A DNA stretch of 64,000 nucleotides, from NCBI GenBank assembly GCA_030035585.1, contig CM057469.1:15494501-15558500 (forward strand), in the 5' to 3' direction. The notes under the pieces are model-generated. The model searched no databases and was not told the DNA's origin. It saw only the letters and a list, made by a program, of their open reading frames with translations. Positions 24,046-35,008 of this stretch are shown piece by piece; position 1 is the first letter of the stretch; each line of letters starts with the position of its first letter. Source of the stretch: Dugong dugon (lineage: Eukaryota; Chordata; Mammalia; Sirenia; Dugongidae). The translations under genes and the position numbers were made by a program.

Positions 24046-25720
24046 TTAGTGCCTGCTTTTTAAAAGTTTATTTTACATTTTAAATACAGTATTTTTCTCA
24101 TTTAAAAAAAAAAAAAAATGCCAGGAAGTGCCTTGCCCCCATGGTTTCTATACCATATGTACATGAGAGCTGTTGGACAGCCTGACGGACGTTCTGGACG
24201 TGACAGTATGGTTGGACACCTATGAGCTGGGCTACTTCTGAATCAAAATTAAAAAACACAAATTATGCACTTCTTAGGAGAAAACAATCCAATTTCTGAA
24301 CAACCAAGAGAGAAAAGAGTTAGATATGTACAAAACCAGGTATTAAAAACAGAAAGAAAGGCAGTACGTAAGAAACTCGAGCAGCTCGTTATGTAGTGAA
24401 CTGAATATGCCGCAGCGAACAAAAACCCTTCTACAAGAAGTGATTGATTTGAAATAAAAACATCTAAGTATTCCAGTAACAACATATAACAACGTTAAGT
24501 GTATACTGCCACTTTTGTGATTTTTTATCTATACCACACTCCCTTCTGAAAACAATCTCTAGACTAGTTAATCACTTATGCAAATTTGAGGCAATGAATT
24601 CATATTTGTTTTCAGTGAGGAAAACAAAGATGTACCTCTTTCCATCCGTAAAGACATAATACAGATTAAAGCTATAAAATTTAAGCATGTGCACGTGTAT
24701 TTCCAACTCTCTCTAGTAAGTAATTCCAAACTGGAATCACAAAGGATTGGTGCCTAAGTAGTAACAAAAAGAAAATGGACTGTCTCTGGCAGTGATTTCC
24801 ATATTGGTGCAATGTTACTCCTCATCACTAAATTATATTAAAATGATTCTAAATATTTAAATTCAGTAGGTGCCAATGTAACTACAAAATCCCTAACTGT
24901 ATGGTTGTGCGAAAAACAGTTGCACTTTGAGATGATCTATATAGCCACCATTAAGACAAAACTAATTAATTTTGCTCTGCTATTGGTAGTCTGGAAAACA
25001 GATGAAGAGAAAAAAGACTGAGAATTTGTGGAGGCTCGCTGAGAAGGGTGTTGGATGTGTTCTATGCGTCTTGATACTTCAATCGTCAGTTGGGTTTGAA
25101 CATTCTAGGTTAAGACTATCTCAGAAAATAATTCTCTGTAATATAACTCTGAACTAAACAGCTGCACCGGAAGCACAAACAATCTGGGTCATTCAGAACA
25201 AGATCAAATTGAGACAATTTCTTTTTCTATTTTAATCAGTGAGGTCTTGAGTTTTTAAGGTTGTAAAAATGGTGACCTTCAATCAAAGCCAGCTGTTTAT
25301 CACACATAGCCTATTTAACATAAAGATTTCAAATGAGGGGACAGTATAAGTAGGGGCTCTCATACAACACATGGAACAGGCAGCAATGGACTAACCATCA
25401 GCCAAGTTGGGTCAGTGCTGGGATGTTTTATTTTTGAGACTTTAGAGATTTAACACGTAGTTCATGTAACTTCAGCATCCACCAGAGACTCTGCTGGTCA
25501 GTGTGCAAGGGCTGGATGAGTCTGAGGAATCCCTTTAACCCCAAAGTATTAATGTTAAAGGGTCTCAGGGAAATCCTGATTCCCACCAATAGGTCACAAA
25601 CCTTCAGACCAAAATCAATCGAGTAAACACTGACTCCATTGCTCCACAGAAGTCAAATGAAATTTCCAAATTAAATGCCATCTTCTGCCCAACCCTAGAT
25701 GCCAGACTGTGACAACATCT
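24046..25720 (-). other. ACBD3: ACBD3 3' untranslated region (estimated)
   Basis: The segment runs from the stop codon to about 20 bases past the AATAAA at 24067-24072. It lacks SINEs and recent LINEs, unlike the DNA on either side, which fits an exon under constraint. The exact cleavage point is inferred. Confidence 0.55.
24067..24072 (-). promoter_or_regulatory. ACBD3: Probable ACBD3 polyadenylation signal AATAAA
   Basis: TTTATT on the plus strand is AATAAA on the gene strand, about 1.65 kb after the stop codon, giving a 3' UTR of a length plausible for this gene. A second AATAAA on the gene strand, near 25427, is only about 300 bases from the stop and could serve a short isoform. Confidence 0.5.
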
Positions 25721-25932
25721 TTATCTAGTATAATAGACTCTGTAGTAGACTGATTTTGACCTCCATAGAGAGTAGGAGTTGTCAAACTTGAGGAGATAGA
25801 CTCCTCTCCCTGGATACTGGTGGCTGCCAGCATACACTTCTTCATGACAGTCCCGTCGGTACACAGGCACAATCTCATCCAGCAGAGGCTTGCTGGCATT
25901 CTTTTTGGCTTTCTCTTCACTAGTGATGTTTT
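25721..25932 (-). CDS. ACBD3: ACBD3 exon 8, C-terminal half of GOLD domain
   Basis: The exon begins after acceptor CTCATAG (AG at 25934-25933) and ends with stop TAA at 25723-25721. Two bases complete a glutamate codon from exon 7, and 69 residues follow (about 460-528). They include [20 protein letters not shown], the [20 protein letters not shown] strand pair and the family's C-terminal [10 protein letters not shown]. This part closes the beta-sandwich GOLD fold that binds giantin at the Golgi. The 3' UTR continues from it. Recognition of the family is certain. Confidence 0.98.
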
Positions 25933-26984
25933 CTATGAGAAAGAATAAGACAGAAGTCAATGAATAGATCCAAGAAAACCATATTTGCAGCAAGCAATTA
26001 TAGTCTATCCTTTCTTTGAGAAAGTACTCTTTCAAGAATTCTTTCGATCCATTCTGCACTTATCCACATGCCAGCACGTGTCTGTTCATGCATGCATTCA
26101 TCCACACACCTGAGCACCTGTTCTGTACCAAGCACTGTTCTGCGCCCTGGGAGCCCAGTGGGAACACCAGGTTGTGTTAGCCATCAGCATCCTATCCCTC
26201 TCTGTACTCTGACCACTGCTCCTATTTCTGGGCCCCATTTTTCCTCTTCCATATCCATTCAATTCCTAATTTTTCCCAATAGGAGTAAAACCAAGGAAAA
26301 TGTTGCTCAAATACTCCCTGTTTTCAACAATATGGGAGTCCTCCCTGTTTCAGGAAGGGGAAAGGAAGCCTTTGAGGACTGTTACCTTCTATGTTTGACA
26401 TTTATAAAGAGTAAAATGAGGAAACCACAGTGGAGGCAGGCATTCAGAGATACCCTGAAAACAGGCATTCACCTATGCCTGTGTAACCCAGATAATACAA
26501 GTAGCAAAAAATGAGCTCTGATTATAGGTTTGCCCCAGTTATAGTTTCCTAAACAGTAATGATATGAGATTAGGAAAAAAAATACCTCTAGAAAACTATA
26601 GGAGTTAACTATAAGAAAATTATGAACAAGCTTAAAAGTTTCATGTAACATATTAAATATAAACAGCCTCAAGGAAATAGGTCAAAGGAACATTCAACAC
26701 AGAAGATAAAAGATTTTTAGGTTTATAACATCGCAGAGTAAATTTTGGGGGCACAAGTTAACTGGGAGATGCCTGTCAATGGTCATCATCAGGAAACAAG
26801 GAAGTCTGAGAAACTCTCACAGTCCAGAGGAGCTTAAGGAGACATGACCACTAACTAGACTGTGGTATCCTGGAACAGAAAAAGAAAATTCAACAAAAAC
26901 TAAGGAAATCTGAATAAATATGGACTTCAGTCAATAATAATAGACCAATACTGGTTCATTAGGTATGACAAACATACCAACGTA

Positions 26985-27384
26985 CGGTGAAACCTGTGAG
27001 AGTCGGAACTCGATGGAACTGTCTTGTTTTTCCGGGTCTCATAAGTTTTCTGCTCTTGACAGGGTACAGTCTTACCACTCTTCTATCGGTCTCTATTACC
27101 CACTGCTGTTGAATCGATTCTGACTCACAGTGACCCTAAAGGACAGAGTAGAACTGACCCATAGGGTTTCCAAGGCTAGAATCTTTACGCAAGCAGACTG
27201 TCACATCTTTCTCCCATGGAGCGGCCGGTAGGTTTGAACCACCAATCTTTTAGTTAGCAGCTGAACACTTAACCACTGTGCCACCGAGGCTCCTTACAGC
27301 TCTCTGTTAGTGGAAAACATTTGAGTTTTCCTTGTCTGACAGGCTTCTGCCTTACACAGGTTCTGGCTTTTACAGGTTTTACTG
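26985..27384 (+). mobile_element. Small inverted-repeat DNA element, copy 2, with AfroSINE inside
   Basis: The ends CGGTGAAACCTGTGAGAGTC and GGTTTTACTG are inverted repeats, and TA lies directly outside both ends (26983-26984 and 27385-27386). Without the AfroSINE at 27108-27294 the element is about 213 bp. It has the same orientation as the copy at 34840. Confidence 0.8.
27108..27294 (-). mobile_element. AfroSINE, long-middle subtype, nested
   Basis: A minus-strand AfroSINE with the middle ATCTTTACGCAAGCAGACTG and reversed head ending GCCACCGAGGCTCC. It splits the inverted-repeat element around GTCTCTATTA / GCTCTCTGTTA, so it is the younger of the two. Confidence 0.9.
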
Positions 27385-27614
27385 TACAATGTAAAATGCT
27401 AACAACAGGGAAAATGAGTGTTGAGTATACAGAAACTCTTTGTACATCTTTGCAACTTTTCTATACATCTATTCTAAAATAAAAGGCTTATTGGGAAAAA
27501 CAGAAAAAGCAGAAAACACTCTTAAAAAGTAGGCCTCAAAAGTAGGCTTTACCATGGCAATACCTAAAATTAAATGTTGTTCATGTACAAATGAGAAATA
27601 CACAGTTGCCTAGA

Positions 27615-27945
27615 AGGACATTCATGAAACAGACTGGTCCACTAATTCAAGATAGAAATTTTGTTCAAAATCTGCAAAACTAAAGGTTACTGGGATGGAT
27701 AATGATGCACCTTTCATCAATTTCAACCAAGACTTGAGACTCAGAAACAACAGAGAAAATGAATTAAGATAGGAATCTGGACGGGAAATCAGAAGTAGAA
27801 AGGAGCAGTGTGCTGTCACAGTATAGGGAGTGCAATTAGGGTCACATAACAACATGTGTGTAAGTTTTTGTATGAGAGACTAACTTGAATTGTACATTTT
27901 CACTTAAAGTATAATAAAATAAAATTAAAAGATTAAAAAAAAAAA
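27615..27945 (+). mobile_element. L1-like 3' tail, diverged
   Basis: The last part (TATGAGAGACTAACTTGAAT near 27871, then an ATAATAAAATAAAA stretch and an A run at 27937-27949) parallels the L1 tails at 46260-46340 and 53610-53660. The left limit is uncertain. Confidence 0.45.
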
Positions 27946-28303
27946 AATAGGAGTCTGGGTTACCACGTATACTTCAGAGAAAAATTCTTCTGTCTACTTT
28001 TAGGACCTAAGACCAAACCAAATCAGGAAACTTCGAACTCGTCTTCCCTCCTAAGTGAAGCCAAAAGGACTCCTACAACGTGGATAAGACATGGTGGTAC
28101 AGGAGCCTCTGAAGGCATCTGAATTTGCTAAATCTTCATCAGGAGAAACTTATGCTCCCTCTTAGCAAACAACTCTTAGGAACAGTAAGCCCTCACTGTA
28201 TACGCTGCTAATACAGAGGTTCTAATGGATTCATTTTAGTCGCAAATCATTTTATGATAAGGAATGGGTACAGAAGTGGGTAACGTTCTCTTCCATTTTA
28301 GGG

Positions 28304-28467
28304 ATACAGAGTGGGTGTAGTGATCAAGAGCTACGACTGCTAACCAAATGGATGGAAGTTCGATTCCACCAGCCGCTCCTTGAAAACCCTATGGGCTGGT
28401 TCTACTCTATTCTATAGGGTTGCTATGAGTCAGAATCGACTCGACAGCAACGGGGTTTTTTTTTTTT
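28304..28467 (+). mobile_element. AfroSINE
   Basis: A plus-strand AfroSINE with a diverged head, B-box-like GGAAGTTCGATTCCACC and a tail ending in a T run. Imperfect duplications TTCCATTTTAGGG (28291-28303) and TTCCATTAGGG (28468-28478) flank it. Confidence 0.9.
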
Positions 28468-28772
28468 TTCCATTAGGGCTAAGGTCAAGGACACTGAGGT
28501 TCTCACCTCGAGACAGGCACTGGACCCCAGTCATTTTTGTCAGTGCTCGTCCCAACATCAATAGCCCCAAAACTGTAACCAGCTCAGAGCTTAGGCTAGG
28601 AGTACTTCCTTTTAGAAGCTCCCCACCAGACAACCCAAGAAAAATGTATTACCTCAACCCACTTCTGAACAGAGAATTCTTTTGTTTGTTCACAAAGCTC
28701 TTGGTAAGTTCAATAATTTGCATACAAAAAAAACTCTTTCCCAGACGTCTGCAAATAGTCTGATTTTAATGA

Positions 28773-28920
28773 GTCCCTGGGATATGCTCCGCTGCTAACC
28801 AGAAGGTCAGCAGTTCGAACCCACCAGCTGCTCCGTGGAAACCCTATGGGGCACTTCTACCCTGTCCTATCAGGTCACTATGAGTTGGAATCGACTCGAC
28901 GACAACTGGTTTGGTTTTGG
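28773..28920 (+). mobile_element. AfroSINE, head partly replaced or deleted
   Basis: The body from CTGCTAACCAGAAGGTCAGC onward is typical and ends TGGTTTGGTTTTGG. The start (GTCCCTGGGATATGCTCC) lacks most of the A-box region. Weak flanking repeats of the form TTTWATGA are present. It lies 300 bases after another plus-strand copy. Confidence 0.85.
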
Positions 28921-29553
28921 TTTTTTATGATGCATCCAAAAGCCCAGTACAGGACTCTGTAGTGCCTGGTTCTGATGTTGCTGAGGGACACCTCAGACAA
29001 CAGTAGTTATGCCTGGCCAATCTGCTAAGGTCTCTCACCTCTTCTCCTCTGTTTTCACTCTTGTATTTTTTCTAATTCAGTCAGTAGTATTTATGGGCAG
29101 TGCTCTATCTTACTAGTGGTACTCTGGAATAAAGACTGCTAAAAACCAAATGTCATGTAAGACAAGGCGACTCCTAAATGACACTGGCCCATGGACATGG
29201 TTCCACATTTGTCAGCTCAAATCTGGACCTGAATATAATACAAGATTTCTAATCCGCTTCTGGGGTGAGAGTCAATCTGCAAGATGTACTGGCATTTATG
29301 GGTTGCTCTGATGAAAATATGGGACAGGTATAGACAATGGTAGGTAATGGTACAAAAACTGTTTTTGAAGCTTAAAACTGATTGTTAAATTAAATATGAT
29401 GAATATTAAATTAAGCATTAAATATTAAACTTAATTTCAAGAAATGCTTATGGCACACCTGCTGTGTGTTTCCATACCTAACACCCCAGAGTGTGGTATG
29501 GTTATAGTAAAATGACTGGAATAACTGTGTACCTCAAAAGTTGATTTAGGCTC

Positions 29554-30231
29554 TGTCATGGATTGAACTGTGTCCTCCAAAAATATGTCAACTTGGCTAG
29601 TCCATGATCCCCAGTATTGTGTGGTTGTCCTCCATTTTGTGATCTGATATAATTATCCTATATGTTGTAAATCCTAACCTCTATGATGTTAATGGGAGCC
29701 CTGGTGGCGCAGTGGTTAAGAGCTTGGCTGCTAACCAAAAGGTCTGTAGTTTGAACCTACCAGCTGCTCCTTGGAAACCCTATGGGGCAGTTCTACTCTG
29801 TCCTATAGGGTCGCTATGAGTCGGAATCGACTCGATGGCAACGGGTTTATGATGATGTTAATGAGGCAAGATTAGAGGCAGTTATGTTAATGAGGCAGGA
29901 CATAATCTATAGGGTTAGGCTGTATCTTGAGACAATCTCTTGTGAGATGTAAGAGAAGTATGCAGAGAGGAGAGGGACCTCCTACCACCAAGAAAGAAGA
30001 GCCAGGAGCAGAGCGCGTCCTTTGGACCTGAGGTCCCTGGGCTGAGAAACTCCTAGCCCCATGGGAAGACAAGGACCTCCCCCAGAGCTGACAGAGAGAG
30101 AAAACGTTCCCCTGAGGTAGTGCCCTGAATTCAGACTTCTAGCCTCCTAGACTGTGAGAGAATAAATTTTGGTTTGTTAAAGCCATCTGCTTGTGGTATT
30201 TCTGTTATAGCAACACTGGATAACTAAGACA
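29554..30231 (+). mobile_element. Solo LTR, ERVL-MaLR (MLT1-like), with AfroSINE inside
   Basis: It begins TGTCATGGATTGAACTGTGT and ends TAACTAAGACA, with AATAAATTTTGG near 30164 before the end, as in MaLR LTRs. A perfect 5-bp duplication GGCTC lies at 29549-29553 and 30232-30236. No internal retroviral genes accompany it, so it is a solo LTR. Without the inserted SINE it is about 510 bp. The subfamily name rests on recall of family consensus features. Confidence 0.8.
29695..29851 (+). mobile_element. AfroSINE inside the solo LTR, well preserved
   Basis: One of the best-preserved copies in the window: GGAGCCCTGGTGGCGCAGTG head, B-box-like GGTCTGTAGTTTGAACC, and tail GAATCGACTCGATGGCAACG. The duplication ATGATGTTAATG is identical at 29683-29694 and 29852-29863, suggesting a comparatively recent insertion. 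Confidence 0.95.
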
Positions 30232-31103
30232 GGCTCTCTTCACTTCCCTAAACATTACCTCTTTAAATTTATCCCAATATAATCCCTGTGGAACTACATC
30301 ACCAACCCTCTTCAAGACGAAGCACTCTGTTTACAAGCCACCTGAAAGGTTAGTCCCAGACAACTGTGATGGTGTTTGTTCCATTCCCAGAGTCAGGGCA
30401 CTCCTCCTGTATCACTCTCAATCAGGTCAACAAATAATTTACATGCTTACTAGCTGTGTAGAAAAGCTTACAGTTCTGACTTTTTTGAATAACAAAATAA
30501 AGGAGACCAACTTCTCAATTAATAAGTACTACACTTTGTAACCTACTTGCTAGACCAAGATAGTTTAGACTGTCCTTGGAAACACACAATTTTGTCTACC
30601 TATTCAGAGAAAATAAAAAATTACACTTTGGCATTTCCAAAGAGAAGAACTGAAAAACTTTTTAAGGTGGGATGTTCTGGTCAGCTTTTTCTGTTTACAT
30701 AAAAAAAAAAATCTTAGAATAATTACCTAAAAAAGCTAATACCAGAACTATAAATTTAAATAAATTTCAAGATTGACAGAATTTCTTACTTACTCCTTTA
30801 AAATTTTTCAAAGTAATCTCACACATTTGGCTTTTCAACATACAAGGTCCGTTTTTCAGAATGCAGTAGAACGATAAACTGCCACTCTCCTGGCATTCAG
30901 AAAATTTCACGTCCAGGTCCCATTCCCCTAGATGAGACTGGCTTTCTCATAACTTTTCAGCTTAAGATTCCACTAACGAAGAGGTTTTTCCCTTTGCAAG
31001 AAGACTTAATCAGTAAGCATAAAAATGGCTGACATCTGAACTGTAGCACCATTTTTGCCAACATACAACCTAGCAGCTACTGAATACAGAATATTGGCTG
31101 TAC

Positions 31104-31388
31104 CTTCCTCCTCCTCCTCGTCATCGCTGGACTCACTGACATGCACGCTGACAGCAGTGTTTGGAGAGTCTGTCCATTCAAAATATACCCCAAACCCAAT
31201 GTCATAATTGTCTGTAGCAAACTCCCAAAAGAGATATGATCCTTCCTCGTGGGTGGGTACTCGAACAGTGACAACTTCTCCTCGGCCCACTGTAATCACA
31301 GAATCTGCGTCCTGCCGAATCTTCTCTTTAAAGTCTCTGATCTGGGGTCGTGTCCACATGGATGGAGCTGCTATTACTGGAAGAGAGT
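31104..31388 (-). CDS. ACBD3: ACBD3 exon 7, first half of GOLD domain
   Basis: The exon begins after acceptor TTGCCTTTAG (AG at 31390-31389) and ends before donor GTACAG at 31103. Two bases finish an aspartate codon begun in exon 6; 94 codons follow and one base is left over. The protein reads [20 protein letters not shown], then [20 protein letters not shown] and [18 protein letters not shown], then [14 protein letters not shown]. The WEF...[10 protein letters not shown] part is the hallmark of the Sec14/GOLD beta-sandwich. An acidic run of aspartates and glutamates at the 3' edge continues into exon 8. It covers residues of about 365-458. Confidence 0.98.
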
Positions 31389-32179
31389 CTAAAGGCAACA
31401 GGAATTACAGACGCTAAAGCGGACTAGTCTTCACTTGCAGGCAGCAACATCTGCTTAGGACCAGCTGCCAACAGTACTTAGGCACCAAGTGCAATACATC
31501 TGGCCTCAGGGCTACAACTAGTTTAGATCAAGGACTGGAAGGAATATAAAAGCCTCCTCATGGAGTCTTTCCCAAACTGACTACATTTAACAATATCACA
31601 GGCATTCAGAGGTCATATACCACCACTTCAAGCAACAAATGCAATCCATCACCTCAGAAGTGATTTTTTTCAACACTCTAATTGCATGAAGGGATTTAAG
31701 AATGACCTTGGAAACTCCCTAACTGGGCCCAGGGAAACGTTCTAGCAAGGAAGAGAGATCTGGACTGTTCTGGTCGTGGCCAAAGAAAACCAGGCTTTGA
31801 CTTTAGTCTGTATGTTGAAAAAAAGTCTTGACCTCCAAGTATTCCGCAGTTCTAGGAGCCATTCAAAAAGGAGGTCAAAGAAACAGAAAAATTTGGACAA
31901 GACTAAAACAGGGTAAAGTTTTGTTGAGCAGTATCTATGTGTCTGAGACTATTTAACAGGTATTCCAGATTCAGTCACAGGGTCTTTAACAAAAGATTCT
32001 TTCATTTGAAAATACTGGTCAATTCTTCATGGTGGGGAGTGTGAGAGGGAGAAGCAAACCAAGGGAATAGAAGGTCTTTTCTGAAGTTATTTTTTGTTAC
32101 TTGTTTAAAAAGACAAGGAAGATCTCTGAAACCAAATTTCTTATAAACTACTGCACACTGTCACTAAAATACTCTTCTC

Positions 32180-32440
32180 TTCCTTCTTACTTAGCTAACT
32201 CCTACCCTTGCTTCAGATCTCAGCTCAACTGTCCCTTCCTCAGGAAAGCCTCTGGTGACCTCTCTGACTAGGTCAAATGCCCTATATTAGGTGTTCCCAA
32301 AGTATAATGTACCTTCTTCTCCACCACAGTATTTATCACAGCTACAGTTTACATTTTATGTGTGTTATTCTGCCTCACTACTATATCCCTAGCACTTAGA
32401 ATGCCTTTACCCAGTTGCTAAATGAATGAATGAGCTGCCC
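32180..32440 (+). repeat. L2 LINE 3' fragment
   Basis: TTCAGATCTCAGCTCAACTG (near 32212), CCTCAGGAAAGCCTCTGGTG, and an end with TAAATGAATGAATGAGC are characteristic of L2 3' sequence in plus orientation. Confidence 0.7.
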
Positions 32441-32544
32441 AAGAAAAGCTAATAGAGCTTTGAAAAACACTTTTTTCTGGGTACCATAGTACTTTCTCTC
32501 AAAAAAAAACAAAACAAAACAAAAAAAAACCTGTAATATATAGT

Positions 32545-33085
32545 AGCTAGCCTCCAAGATGGCGCCCAGTGATCGTCACCTTCGATTATTTATGCACTTT
32601 GTATAGCTCTCACGCACACTGTATCAGGACTGGTATGTGTAACCAATAGAATACAATGGAAGTGATGGCTTATGACTTCCACGGTAGGGCATCAAAGACA
32701 CTGCCACTTCTGCTTTGTTCTCTCTTGGATCACGTGCTCTGGAGGAAGCCAGTCACTGTGTCTTGAAGACAGCCCTATAGAAAGGCTTCACTGGGCAAGG
32801 AACTGAGGTCTCCTGCTACAGACCAGTACCAAACTGCCAGCCATATGAGAAAATCACTTCAGAAGCAGATCCTCTAGTCCCTGCCAAGTATTCAGACAAC
32901 TACAGGCCCAGTCAACATCTTGACTGCAACCTCATGACACCCTGAGCCAGAACCACCGAACTACGCTGTTCTTGGAATTCCTGACCCATAGAAATTGTGT
33001 GACAGTAAATGTTTACTGCTATTTTAAGCCACTAAATTTGGGTGTAAACTTACACAGCAATAGAGAACCAATGCACACTGTAAGA
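32545..33085 (+). repeat. LTR remnant, ERVL-MaLR-like
   Basis: CTTCTGCTTTGTTCTCTCTT (near 32707), GAGGAAGCCAGTCACTGTG, CTTGACTGCAACCTCATGAC (near 32919), and the ending CAGTAAATG...GCCACTAAATTTGG...CAGCAATAGAGAACC match the layout of MLT1-like LTRs. The ends are eroded and no duplication was found. Confidence 0.6.
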
Positions 33086-33304
33086 TAACCCAAAGTGTCC
33101 AAGAGACATCTGACTTACTCTTCTATAGCATTTTAAGGGTCACCAGAAGCATCAAGATTCAGACTAAAAAGAGCGAAAAATGGTTCAACTCTCAAAAATA
33201 TGGAACCGCTTTCAAAAGCTAGCTAAGCTGACCTCCTGGCTTTTGCTTTTCATGGAGTCTAAACTATGACATCTGGATGGGTGAACACATGTGACAAACA
33301 GTAC

Positions 33305-33491
33305 CTTTTGGTCCATTCTCCAAGGCTTCTTCTGCAGCTTCGGGTTCTAGTTCTTTCTTAGAGCTGTCAGTGTGGGTTCTGGCCTGTCCATTAACTGACA
33401 TCATATCACCTGGTCCAGTTGCGTTCACTTTTGAGGATGGAGGCAAAGAAGCCCCGGCTACTGCCACTTCCTGTTGTTTCTGTAATGCTGC
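33305..33491 (-). CDS. ACBD3: ACBD3 exon 6, end of Q-rich part and linker
   Basis: The exon starts in frame after acceptor TTGTAG (AG at 33493-33492) and ends before donor GTACTG at 33304, with 62 codons plus one base. It reads [20 protein letters not shown], then a polar linker with [20 protein letters not shown] and [13 protein letters not shown]. The first residues finish the glutamine-rich region; the rest is a low-complexity linker before the GOLD domain (about residues 302-363). This linker is the part of the protein expected to vary most. Confidence 0.97.
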
Positions 33492-33617
33492 CTACAAGTT
33501 AAGAAAAAGTGAAGATACAATGACCAGGAAGGCTACCAAGTGGAAACCTTTGCATCTGACCCTATGCCTTTGCCCTGCAAACTGCTCCACTCCAACGAAT
33601 TACTAATAAGACGACTA

Positions 33618-33679
33618 ATAACCACCGACCTTTTAGTTAGCAGTTGAGTGCTTTAACCACTGCGCCACAAGGGCTCCTC
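33618..33679 (-). mobile_element. AfroSINE fragment, tRNA-like head only
   Basis: Only the reversed head (CCGACCTTTTAGTTAGCAGT to GCGCCACAAGGGCTCCTCAT) is present. The RTE-like body and tail are missing, so the copy lacks its 3' end. Confidence 0.8.
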
Positions 33680-34119
33680 ATATTATCAACACAATATCAA
33701 AAACAACAGCTAAAAATGACAGACAGTTAACACCGGCAAAAAACTGTGACTGAGGATTGTATTTTTGTTATCTGATGAACACTGGAGAAAAGCGAACCAG
33801 GGAAAAATGAGGCGAGGCAGAAATAATCAGTCCAAAATAAAACTATTAAGAGCTGAACATAGCAACATTTGTCCTTAAAGACGAAAGAATGGAATATTGA
33901 TAATTTAGACAATAAAATCTGAATGAGAAATATTAAACTTGGTGGAAACATGTGGTCACGAGAAAATTCACAAGGCAGAAGCTGTAATTGGTAAAATCTA
34001 TATGGACCCTCCCAAAATAACCAATAAATCAAATATAGACAAAAATAATACATTAAATGATCTGCATGCCAGCATTCTGCCTTATGCCCCCTTTCAGACA
34101 CAAGAGAACCCAAAGGGTA

Positions 34120-34540
34120 ACAGCTGACACTAGATTAGTTTTACTTGTTTCTGAACTTCACTGGAATCATGTAGTTTATGTTCTCTTGTATGTCGGGCTT
34201 CTTTCACTCAACATTACTTTCGGGAGGTTTAGCTGCAGGGTCATGAGTAGTTGTAGTTTATTCATTTACATTGTTAGAGAATATTCCACTATGAAAATAT
34301 TAAATTTAATTATCCATTCTACTTCTGATAGCCATTTGGGCATTGAAGTAACTTTCAAAACTAAAACACACAAGTAAGCATATATTCACTGTGGTTAAAA
34401 AAAAAATTGGAAAATACCTTTATACATACCATGATCTAGGGATAATGACATATTTTGGCACATCATTCCACTTTTTCCTATGCCTATCTGTATACATGTT
34501 TCATTGAACATTTCATTTATAAACCATTTACTGAAACAAA
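34120..34540 (-). mobile_element. Old L1 fragment
   Basis: Minus-strand L1 3'-terminal ORF2 sequence; the plus strand shows GGCTTCTTTCACTCAACATT near 34197 and GAGAATATTCCACTATGAAA near 34276, the reverse of conserved L1 blocks. Further diverged LINE-like sequence may reach about 35300 on either side of the small DNA element. Confidence 0.6.
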
Positions 34541-34839
34541 CAGCAACACCTCTCTCTTCTGCTACAGCAGGCTAGTAACAACACTCTTAAGGATTTAAAA
34601 AGTACCTTCTCCCAAGGCCTAAACTAAGCTACTCTCAATTAACTTCTGCATTAGTTTTCTAGAAAAAGCACATATAACCAAAAAAAGGCAGCACACTCAG
34701 AACATTCACTGCATGACAGGAAAGCAGAAAGAACATTCGTGTTGATGTTCAACAGGCCCAGCTCAAATGGTTGCTTTCTTGCAACTCACTCCTGAAAAGA
34801 ACAACCCCTTCCTCTGCAATCCTACTGCTCGTGCATCTA

Positions 34840-35008
34840 CAGTGAAACCTGTGAGAGCTGGAACTTGACGGGACTGCCTTGTCTTTCTGGGTCTCGCAAG
34901 TGTTCCCCCTTTGACAGAGTGCCGTCACCACTTTTCTATCACTATTTAGCGGAAAATACCTGACAGGTTTCCGCCTTACAAAGGTTCCAGCTTTCACAGG
35001 TTTTATTG
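34840..35008 (+). mobile_element. Small inverted-repeat DNA element, copy 3
   Basis: This 169-bp element is the cleanest of three. Its left end CAGTGAAACCTGTGAGAGCT and its right end (reverse reading CAATAAAACCTGTGAAAGCT) pair as inverted repeats of about 25 bases. TA lies just outside each end (34838-34839 and 35009-35010). No protein is encoded. It is probably mobilised in trans by a Tc1/mariner-class transposase. Confidence 0.8.

Larger units (their letters stand above)
25933..31103 (-). other. ACBD3: ACBD3 intron 7
   Basis: Phase-1 intron: donor GTACAG at 31103, acceptor CTCATAG ending at 25933. It contains the second small inverted-repeat element with an AfroSINE inside it, an L1-like tail, two adjacent plus-strand AfroSINEs, and a solo LTR carrying another AfroSINE. 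A weak L2-like piece lies near 26090-26200. The remaining sequence shows no gene. Confidence 0.9.
31389..33304 (-). other. ACBD3: ACBD3 intron 6
   Basis: Phase-1 intron: donor GTACTG at 33304, acceptor at 31389. It contains an L2 piece and an LTR remnant; the remainder (31400-32180) shows nothing I can name. Confidence 0.9.

Noticed and set aside
29695-29851. tRNA gene
   Set aside because: A- and B-box-like motifs are those of an AfroSINE head. There is no tRNA cloverleaf with an acceptor stem, and an RTE-type tail plus target duplication are present. The same holds for the other SINE copies.
29554-30231. Endogenous retrovirus with genes
   Set aside because: Only a solo LTR is present, with no gag-, pol- or env-like sequence beside it. 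The other LTR-like pieces in the window are also without internal genes.
31208-31417. Plus-strand 69-codon frame at exon 7
   Set aside because: It is the antisense shadow of the GOLD-domain exon; it has no domain and crosses the splice acceptor.
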